Shown here: positions 56,381 through 64,000 of the stretch, in pieces
How the letters are laid out: each line of letters starts with the position of its first letter
Numbering within the stretch: the stretch's first letter is position 1
NCBI RefSeq assembly: GCF_037325665.1
Contig: NC_090253.1
Span: 22,712,283 to 22,776,282, forward strand
Source: Littorina saxatilis
Lineage: Eukaryota; Mollusca; Gastropoda; Littorinimorpha; Littorinidae
Reading direction: 5' to 3'
DNA: 64,000 bases
Position numbers and translations under genes: made by a program
Notes under the pieces: model-generated
What the model saw: only the letters and a program-made list of their open reading frames with translations
What the model was told of the DNA's origin: nothing
Databases searched by the model: none

Positions 56381-57744
56381 ATATGGGTCATTCTCAGAAA
56401 TGGTGGTACAGTGAGAGTGAGAGGGGTGACACATTTGAAATCATGAAAAAGTAAATTAAAATTATTTCTACCACGACTTTTGTCATCTGAATCTATTCCT
56501 GAGACATTAAAGCATTGTTGTATGTCAATAAAAATGGTTTCTATACGTTGGTGTTGTTTTTGTGTGCTTTTCAATTGCGAAGTTCGGCCGTTTCCGGATC
56601 GCCGAAGCGTTACACGACTTTCGTGATCAACAATATGTTCAGTCTCATGGCTAAATGCAAACATGCAAACACCAACAAATTACTGCAATCGACAGTCAGG
56701 ACTTCAGTATTGGACGTAGCAACACATCTTTGCAAAAACTCACGCTGAATTTGAAGTTAGGGGCTTCGAACAAAAAATTTTGAATGTCGTAACGCATCGT
56801 TTCCAGACTCGACGCCCCAACATCGGACAGCAATGTGCTCCATGACTTTGCCACATCATGGCTATTTTTAGCTCTTTGGCGCGCAGGAAGTTTGAACAAG
56901 AAAATAGTCCTTTGAATCACAGCCAAATATTCACAGAAAACACCAGAATCATATCATTTGCTGAAACGCATGGCGTCGTTTCCTGACCTACGTCACGACT
57001 GAAGATGGTTTTTACTAAATTGTCGAGCCTGCAAAGCTTTGTCACAAACTTACACACCGCGGTTGGCGACAATGTAGCGTCGGAAAGATATCGAGCGCAA
57101 CAGTTTCTCAACGCGCGAAGTTTAGCGGCAACAAAGTAGCCAAGAAGTTCTCGTATCTTCTGATCGTCGATGTTCGACATTCATCAAGTACTTAAAATGG
57201 GTAATCTGAACGCAACAGGAACTTTCAACAAATACAGCAAACTCTGACGAATTGTGTTTTGTGTAGTTATTTTGGGTCAGACGGGTTTTGCCGGCAAGAA
57301 AGGCCAAACAGTGCAGATTCATGTCTGTCGCACAGGAACCGAAAGTGGTTCAAGCATTTCATTTCTGTGTTACGACATTCACCTTAGTCAGTTCCAAATG
57401 TCATTTTTTTACCAATATTAGTTGAAGTCCTTACCTTTCATAACTAGAATGTGTTGGGTAGAACACAAAAATACTGCAGAACTGATAAAAAATGCACAAA
57501 GGATTGAAGGCTTAGGTGGTTTAAAGTTGGAATTTGGTTTCCATGTTACAACATTCATCACGTAAATACACTTTAAAACGTCTCTTATTCAGCAACCAAT
57601 TACTCTTTTTGTCTAATTTTTGCATTATTATGTATAGCAAACAATAGACTTCATAGTAAAAACAATTATTTTGTATTTCTTGACACTTTATTTTTTACTT
57701 TGTATGTAACACTTTGTACCACCATTTCTGAGAATGACCCATAT
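56381..57744. mobile_element. 1364-bp DNA element with perfect 30-bp inverted ends, class unknown
   Basis: The left end starts atatgggtcattctcagaaa and the right end is the exact inverted copy, ending 'tttctgagaatgacccatat'; thirty bases match without error. The outermost ATAT on each side may be a target duplication. Inside are several 60-95-codon frames, mainly on -, e.g. 57,180-56,917 (start MSNIDDQKIRELLGYFVAAK). None shows a transposase motif I recognise. Perfect ends suggest recent movement. Confidence 0.75.
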
Positions 57745-58131
57745 ATTAGAAATTGTGATTACCGGTGTAACTGCCATAGATGTTTTCTGTTGCTGTGTTC
57801 TTGTGTGCTGGGTAAGTGTGTAATGGCACCTAACGTAATCCTTATGCTTTCATTGTCTACAGCAAAGTCTTTGTTTTGTTCAGCATAATCCCATGAAAGT
57901 TTCTTTTATTTTTCATGCTTACTTTGTGAGTTCCGTGTCTCTGTTTGTGTTGTTGCCTTTTCATCTTCATGTAATTATGTGCAAGTGTATATGAGTGTGC
58001 ATGAGTTGTTAATGCAAAAGAATGTGTATGAGTGCGCCTGGAGTCGCCTTGTGGTGAGATATGTGCGCGTTATAAATTCTCGTATTATAGTTTAATTGAC
58101 AGGCTTTGCTTGGATAAGTGTGATATAATAT
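57745..58131. other. no feature recognised
   Basis: AT-rich spacer. No coding or repeat signal was found. Confidence 0.5.
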
Positions 58132-58558
58132 ACTAGATGATTACCCGCTTCGCCGGGTACCGGCTTTGCTGGGATACCCGTCAAAAGTAGAGCCGAATAC
58201 CCGGCTTTGCCGGGTGAGTGGCGCACCGTACGCCGGCTTTGCCAGGTACCGGGCAAAGGAGTGGCGCACCTTACGTGATTGACGCCACACGAAAGAAGGG
58301 AGATAAACGCGCAAAACACTGGAGAAGATAAGGAAGAGTTACTGGGAATGGATGTACAGAAAAACCATAAAAACCAAAATCGGTTCAGCGCTGTGCGCTG
58401 AGAGCACGTGTTGAAAATTTTCATCGACCAGGTTGTGTCCGGGGTCTACCTGAATATGCCCACCAAATTTGAAGCAGATCCATCGAGAACTTTGGCCGTG
58501 CATAGCGAACAGACAGAAAGACAGACAGACAGACACACACAAGCCGTATATAGATATC
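58132..58558 (+). mobile_element. family F element, short copy
   Basis: Starts actagatgattacccgcttc and repeats the hairpin word 'ccggctttgcc' three times. It continues with 'acgccacacgaaagaaggga', 'aaaatcggttcagcgctg' and 'ttggccgtgcatagcgaaca', and ends 'gccgtatatagatatcaa'. Same order as 50,032-51,478 without the duplication. Confidence 0.75.
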
Positions 58559-58637
58559 AAGTGTTGTCTCCTTGTATGAGTGTTTTAAGGTCTTTGAGTA
58601 ACCACTGCCATAGAAGTAAGCTTTCTAAATACATGTA

Positions 58638-58818
58638 CAGTGGTACCTGCGGCATGAGACCCCTTCAATGAGTGGACACCTTCCATGAGAGGACACCTGT
58701 TGTTGTCCCTTTTTCTGTTAAACTTTACCTAAGTATATACCTGTCATGACAGGCCACCTGCAATGTAGGGACACTTTTGGCGGGTCCCAAGGGTGTCCTT
58801 TTATCACAGGTACCACTG
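58638..58818. mobile_element. MITE with TA duplication, 181 bp
   Basis: Ends cagtggtacctg and caggtaccactg are exact inverted copies, with TA on both sides (58,636-58,637 and 58,819-58,820). Inner 'gacacc' and 'ggacac' words also mirror. Typical of Tc1/mariner-type MITEs. Confidence 0.85.
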
Positions 58819-59497
58819 TATAGACGACTGCTTAACAGTCATTGCAATGTTGTTTTTCTTCTGTTTACTGTTAAATTTAAAAAAATTTTTTTTTTAAAGT
58901 TGGCTTGCAAAGTAGTTTCTTCACACTCCCTTGTAGCCTTGTGTAGATGAACCTGAGCCAGGGAAACGCATCACCCGTTCAGTACCTGTATTTATTTGAG
59001 CATGATCCCTCCTTTTTTTGCATGCAGTGTGTGTGTGTGTGTGTGTCTCCCGTTAAGGAAGAATCTTTTCGGCTACCTCCAAGTATTATATTTACTAATG
59101 GATTTTTTCAATTTGTATTCAAGGTTGAAATGCAATTACATAATTAGAAAAAACAAACAGAATGCCCTTTGGATGTACTGGATATAGTATTGTTTGTCTT
59201 TGAAAATATATTTTTTACTGTGTTTAAAGCCATTTTCAAGGTCTTTGGGTGTTTGTTTTAGTTTTTGGTTAATTGTCTTTTGTGTGATATGTATGTTTTG
59301 TATTTTGTTTGTGTTTGGCTATGCTTACAATTGTACAATGCAAAAGAAAATTAATATGTATCTGGCTTTATGTTGGCTGAATGTAGTTTGAATTAATTCT
59401 TTTGGCTTTGAACTAGGTGTTACTTGTATATTTTAACTTGGATTTGTCCATTTATCAATTTTGTATTTTTAATTATGACTGTGATGTTTGAAACTGA
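58819..59497. other. no feature recognised
   Basis: T-rich sequence without supported genes. A short TG tract lies at 59,029-59,046. Confidence 0.5.
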
Positions 59498-60176
59498 GAT
59501 TGTTTTATAGCGAACGACGAAGAAGAAGAAGAAGAAGATTGTTTTATAGCGAATGACGAAGAAGAAGATTGTTTTATAGCGAACGACGACGAAGAAGAAG
59601 AAGATTGTTTTATAGCGAACGACGAAGAAGAAGAAGAAGATTGTTTTATAGCGAACGACGAAGAAGAAGAAGAAGATTGTTTTATAGCGAACGACGAAGA
59701 AGAAGAAGAAGATTGTTTTATAGCGAACGACGAAGAAGAAGAAGATTGTTTTATAGCGAACGACGAAGAAGAAGAAGAAGATTGTTTTATAGCGAACGAC
59801 GAAGAAGAAGAAGAAGATTGTTTTATAGCGAACGACGAGGAAGAAGAAGAAGATTGTTTTATAGCGAACGACGAAGAAGAAGATTGTTTTATAGCGAATG
59901 ACGAAGAAGAAGAAGAAGATTGTTTTATAGCGAACGACAAAGAAGAAGAAGAAGATTGTTTTATAGCGAACGACGAAGAAGAAGAAGAAGATTGTTTTAT
60001 AGCGAACGACGAAGAAGAAGAAGAAGATTGTTTTATAGCGAACGACGAAGAAGAAGAAGAAGATTGTTTTATAGCGAACGACAAAGAAGAAGAAGAAGAT
60101 TGTTTTATAGCGAACGACGAAAAAGAAGAAGATTGTTTTATAGCGAACGACGAAGAAGAAGAAGAAGATTGTTTTA
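59498..60176 (+). repeat. minisatellite of about 19 units, mostly 36 bp
   Basis: The unit reads gattgttttatagcgaacga followed by c(gaa)n. Length varies in steps of 3 with the number of GAA. Because unit and indels are multiples of three, both strands stay open: Ile-Lys-Gln-Ser-rich on - and Arg-rich on +. Neither is a believable gene. The segment 'agcgaacgacgaagaagaag' equals the 3' tail of the retroposed fragment at 32,025-32,113. Confidence 0.9.
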
Positions 60177-60977
60177 TCATAACTGTTGAGTGTTGTTCAG
60201 ACTTTTTACTTGATATACTGCCATGTTTGTTTTCATGTTCTCTCCCTCAATGGGAATTACTTTTCAACTTTTTATATGTCTAACGTTTTTCTACAAAATA
60301 AGTTGACTTATCAATAAAGCAATTTGAAAATATATAAGAGCTGCCTGGTTATAATTTGGCTACCCAGGTAATAGTTTCTAAATTTAGAAGTTTTTTTGTT
60401 TCCTTTTTTTCAAAGATGTCCCCAAAGTTATTAGTTTAAAACATTATTATGTTACATTGTTAGCAATTTTATTTGAACTCTACGTGACCCTTCTTATTCT
60501 CCCAGTAAGGTCATATATTGTACTACATTGCAAGCCCCTGGAGCAATTTTTTGATTAGTGCTTTTGTGAACAAGAAACAATTAACAAGTGGCTCTACCCC
60601 CCCCCCCCCCCCCTTTCCCCGTCGCGATATAACCTTGAACGGTTGAAAACGCTGTTAAACACCAAATAAAGAAAGAAAGAAATACCCTTCTTAGCATTTA
60701 GAACTTCATGTGGACCCTCGTTTAATTCCCTTTTGTCTTTACAGTGGAATAACTGATGTGATTTTACTCCTAATGGCTGTATGTACTGTTTGTGATTGCC
60801 TTTTCTAATGATTGTTATGTACTTGGATTGTTTTGATTTGATTTTATGACATGAAAAATAACTTTAACAGTGTTGTGCATTTTCTGACGAATTTCTGAAT
60901 GTTGTGATTTTTTTTAAACTGGAATAAAAAGTCGAATCTCACTTGCTTGAGTGTGAGATTTTCATGCATGTCTCGCC

Positions 60978-61010
<33 letters not shown>

Positions 61011-61440
61011 GCATGTGTGTCTGTACTGTGTGTAAGAAAGAGAGAAATCTCTCTGTCTGTATGTCTTTGTGCATGCCAACAGTTGAGAGAAGCAGGAAAC
61101 AGTGCACATTCAGAATCACATGTGCATTTAACCTTTCCACATGCGCTACTGTGTTAATTATTCTTTTCTTTTGGTGCTTACTTTATTTTTGAGCATCATT
61201 CGTTTATATGAGCATGTAACTAACGACACAAGCAATAAACACAGTGTGTGCGATTTATTATCACATTTCATTCACATTATGACTACATGATCACACAGTG
61301 ACATTGAAAGTGTTCACAACATTTCAAAGACCAGTGTCTACCACACTTTGAAATGTGCACACAATTGAGAGTCAAGGGTCCGTGAAGACATTCAAGACAT
61401 TCAATCAGCTTCGAATGTCTGAATCCAAATTATAGCATAT
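60177..61440. other. no gene; SINE fragment and simple repeats
   Basis: Contains the SINE 3' fragment at 60,497-60,680, a (CTGT)n tract (about 60,977-61,010), and AATAAA words at about 60,924 and 61,234. No coding exon was seen. Confidence 0.45.
60497..60680 (+). mobile_element. 5'-truncated copy of SINE family I
   Basis: Matches the 3' half of 45,035-45,403: 'ctcccagtaaggt', 'gcaagcccctggagc', 'gaacaagaaacaatt', 'cgatataaccttgaacggtt', 'aaacaccaaataaag'. It contains a poly-C run (60,597-60,613) and ends in (aaag)n. Confidence 0.85.
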
Positions 61441-61457
61441 TACATACACCTTGACTT

Positions 61458-61890
61458 TCATCAGATCCAAGGTCAGATGTCGATTGCACCCAGGGACAAG
61501 TCTTTGCAGCGTTGCGATAACTTGTTCATCAACATCCCAGGACCTACACGCCTGCATGTTTTAAGGTCACATGTCTCTCAACGTACAAAGTCAAATGCTG
61601 ATGATCGACTTGGACGGTCAAATGTAAAGGCCTTCTCAGTAATGTATGTTCGCCAATTTCCAGGACAATCTTACGAGATTTAAGGTCACGTGTCTTCAAA
61701 TGTCAATGACAGTCAAGGTCAAATGTTGATGGCTTTCAAAGTCAAATATCAGACATGGTTCAGCCGGTTCAGCCACCTGTTTACGATGTCCAAGGTCGTG
61801 TCTTCACAACATGCAAGGTCATATGTCCACAACATTCACGCTCATATGTCCAGAGATGAGCTGATGATCGTCAATAGAGACAAGGTCACA
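61458..61890 (+). promoter_or_regulatory. cluster of AAGGTCA words, possible nuclear-receptor half-sites or a degenerate repeat
   Basis: AAGGTCA or close variants recur at about 61,469, 61,564, 61,682, 61,715, 61,825 and 61,881, usually followed by 'catgtc' or 'aatg'. Spacing is irregular, so it may be an old tandem repeat of unit 'aaggtcacatgtc'. Function is not shown. Confidence 0.3.
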
Positions 61891-62082
61891 GTGCATAGTA
61901 AAAGATATAAAGGTATGAACATCGTTGTTACGCCCCCACTCCCATAAAACTCTGACGTGGTCGAAGTGTCTTTTTCTGGGTCAAACCTCGGTGCTGCCTG
62001 GTGCGCGCGCCCTGCAAATTAACACACGACCACAGTTGGTTTTTTTAAAGTTTTCTCCATTAGCTCTCTTTGTCTCTCTTTC

Positions 62083-62085
62083 TGT

Positions 62086-62119
<34 letters not shown>

Positions 62120-62345
62120 ATCTCTCTCTCTCTCTCCCTCCCTACCTCTCTCTCTCCCGGCCTCCCTCCCTCCCTCTCAGTCTCTCTCTCTTTCTCTCTC
62201 CCTCCTTCCCTCTTTCTCTCCCTCCTTCTTTTTCTCTCTCTGTCCCTCCCTCCCTCTCTCCCCCTCCCTCCCTGATCCCTCCCTCCGTCCCCCTCACCCT
62301 CAGTCTTACCCCTCCATTCCTCTCCCCCCTCCCGAGTCCCCCCTC
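62083..62345 (+). repeat. CT-rich low-complexity tract
   Basis: CT and CCCT repeats over about 260 bp. Long Ser/Leu/Pro and Arg/Glu/Gly frames are artefacts. It follows directly the donor of the candidate exon on -. Confidence 0.85.
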
Positions 62346-62357
62346 TCTCTCCCTCAC

Positions 62358-62522
62358 CTTGCGTGTCGCCCACACAGTGACAGCCCTGGTCATTTCGGTG
62401 AAGGAAGGGTAGCACCAGGCCGCAGTCCTGGCAGCACAGACTATCCACACCCGGGGTGGGCTCTGAGATGGTCACAGCGCAGTTGTCGCAGATCTGACCG
62501 CTGCTGCAGTTGCCACCTATAT
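62358..62522 (-). CDS. candidate cysteine-rich coding exon of an unknown gene
   Basis: On - the frame reads GGNCSSGQICDNCAVTISEP, then SLCCQDCGLVLPFL and CHCVGDTQ, ending at a donor (acgcaag|gtgagg at 62,358/62,357). Codon use is GC-rich, unlike the flanks. The left border (..caacag|at) is weak in pyrimidines and therefore uncertain. CxxC pairs (ICDNC, CCQDC, CHC) suggest a disulphide or zinc module, but I do not recognise a family. Partner exons were not found in the window. Confidence 0.4.
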
Positions 62523-62688
62523 CTGTTGCATTATAGCCGCGAGAGACAATTTAGCACTTTGCGATGTGGTAAATGATGACTTCAATATTTCCTAGACATT
62601 GGCATACATGTGCTTGTGTCGAATAATACGGAAAATGAAATAGGAGGAAACACTTTGAAAGTCAGAAGGGGACATGAACAATATAAAT

Positions 62689-62729
<41 letters not shown>

Positions 62730-63537
62730 CAGCATGATCGCTCGCATATGTGGTGATGCTCATGGAAAGGCTCCTAATATGGACCGCTCCTAATATGGAC
62801 CTGGCACCTCCTGTTCTGACAAACTAACGGCGCTAGAGCGCTCAAAACAATTGTATTCGCTTTAGTCACCCTCTCTGGATAAGTTGCACATGTCAAAACA
62901 GTTGCAGGAACACAAACCTCAAAACCGTTAGGCCTTTTCGCATTTTTTCACTTTTGGCAGCGTTCACTCTAAATTTGCCGCCTAAAACGGACTCGTTTCT
63001 GTTCACAGCCAAAGCTTTTATCACACAAAAATGGCTATAATTATATGACACCTAAGACCGTATTTGTTACATTTTAGCAGTGTTCACCCCGAGTTTCTGC
63101 GGCAAACAAAAAATAATAGCAAAACCTCAAAGTATGTGTGAGTCCCCTAATATGGACCACCTTCAACAAATCGAAGAAAATAAAAGCTAAAGGCAATTTT
63201 AATTAATTCATTCAGAAGCTCGCTGAAAATAACCTATAACTAGCCCTCGAGAATTAAAAAAAATATAACAAATAGTCTTTTTGGGGGAGAAGTTGATAAT
63301 TTCACTTATTTTCACTCTGTTTTTGACAAGCTTCTTCAGTTTCCTGGTGTGCTTCAAATATTGCTCTCATCAACCCGAACTGACAGCTAAATCTAAAGCA
63401 TATTTGAATTAGTCTGACTTGCACACTAAGTTTTATCATGTTATTTTGAAGTATAGGGGGCTTTTTACAGTGACTGATTCGTGAAGGCCGCTTCACTGGT
63501 CCATATTGGGCACCCAGGCTCCACTGCAAACAGGCAC
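62523..63537. other. no gene; GA tract and repeated 'taatatggacc' words
   Basis: A (GA)n tract lies at 62,692-62,726. 'ctaatatggacc' occurs at about 62,774, 62,788 and 63,147, and its inverse 'ggtccatatt' at 63,498-63,507. This suggests an inverted-repeat element from about 62,770 to 63,515, though the borders are vague. Confidence 0.4.
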
Positions 63538-64000
63538 TGTCCCCAACTCCTTTAAGACTGCTATTGTCAAACCTCTACTGAAGAAACCATCGCTTGACCC
63601 AAACACCCTCAGCAACTACCGCCCTGTCTCAAACCTTTCCTTCATTTCCAAACTCCTTGAAAGAGTCGTCCTGAAACAACTCAACTCTCACCTTCTTTGC
63701 AACAATCTTCTCTCTCCGCTTCAATCTGCCTATCGTCCTCACCACTCCACCGAAACTGCCCTTCTCAAAATCACTAATGATCTCCTCCTTGCCACTGACC
63801 AAGCTGAAATCTCTGCCGTTGCTCTACTTGATCTATCAGCGGCCTTTGACACAGTCGACCACAACATCCTCCTTCAACGCCTTCAGCACACCTTTGGTAT
63901 CCATAGCACAGCTCTTTCTTGGTTCTCTTCTTATCTTACCGACCGCTACCAGACTGTTTCGATTGACAAACTGAACTCTGACCCCATCAGGCTTGAGTGC
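63538..64000 (+). mobile_element. CR1/L2-like LINE reverse transcriptase, cut by window end
   Basis: One open frame reads [55 protein letters not shown], then [19 protein letters not shown] (motif A) and [10 protein letters not shown]. The order of reverse-transcriptase blocks is standard for this group. It is related to, but clearly different from, the LINE at 44.6 kb. No stop is seen up to the window edge, so the copy may be fairly young. Confidence 0.9.

Noticed and set aside
59473-60189. 235-codon Ser-rich frame on - and Arg-rich frames on +
   Set aside because: Both come from the 36-bp minisatellite with 3-bp length steps, open on both strands at once.
61925-62576. Long low-complexity frames in the CT/CCT tract
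   Set aside because: Simple-repeat artefacts. Only the cysteine-rich segment at 62,358-62,522 has real complexity.

Overview
The window is eukaryotic genomic DNA. It has introns with GT-AG borders, animal gene families, dense microsatellites and many interspersed repeats. The gene set (TRAF4, TMX2, DPH4/DNAJC24, a C2H2 zinc-finger gene) and the repeat style (tRNA-derived SINEs with GAA tails, non-autonomous elements with hairpin ends, CR1/L2-like LINEs) suggest a lophotrochozoan, most likely a marine gastropod. The species is an inference and cannot be fixed from the sequence alone. No virus-derived or LTR element was recognised.

Layout. 1-12,000 is gene-poor and repeat-rich: CT, TG and poly-G tracts, a GC-rich promoter-like patch near 2.7-3.1 kb, and one 561-bp mobile element. 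12,036-26,600 is TRAF4 on the + strand: a candidate RING-less first exon at 12.0 kb, six certain exons from 17,408 to 23,470, and a long 3' UTR ending at an AATAAA near 26,572. 29,392-37,279 is TMX2 on the - strand, eight exons encoding 270 residues, convergent with TRAF4; its introns hold at least five mobile elements. 37,700-39,900 is a block of nested transposons. 41,343-41,816 is an intronless DPH4 (DNAJC24) gene on the - strand. Divergent from it, an orphan spliced exon at 42,187-42,336 may be a 5' exon of the zinc-finger gene whose coding exon is 47,777-48,736; the intron between them would hold a CR1/L2-like LINE with a SINE inside its reverse transcriptase catalytic motif. From 49.5 kb to the end there is no certain host gene: MITEs, SINEs, a 1.36-kb element with perfect 30-bp inverted repeats, a 0.7-kb minisatellite, a candidate cysteine-rich exon at 62.4 kb (- strand), and a second LINE reverse transcriptase running off the window end.

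The host genes look functionally independent. TRAF4 is a cytoplasmic signalling adaptor, TMX2 an ER membrane thioredoxin-fold protein, DPH4 a J-protein of diphthamide synthesis, and the zinc-finger protein a probable DNA-binding regulator. The most coherent non-genic story is mobile-element biology. (i) Four non-autonomous families share one end architecture: subterminal inverted repeat, 3' hairpin, then CTTGTT, as in Helentron-type rolling-circle elements. Two of them carry nuclear-receptor-type AGGTCA motifs. (ii) An RNase-H-type LINE 3' end and several short interspersed elements share the same 3' terminus (cgaacgcagaagaag), which points to a LINE-SINE mobilisation partnership.
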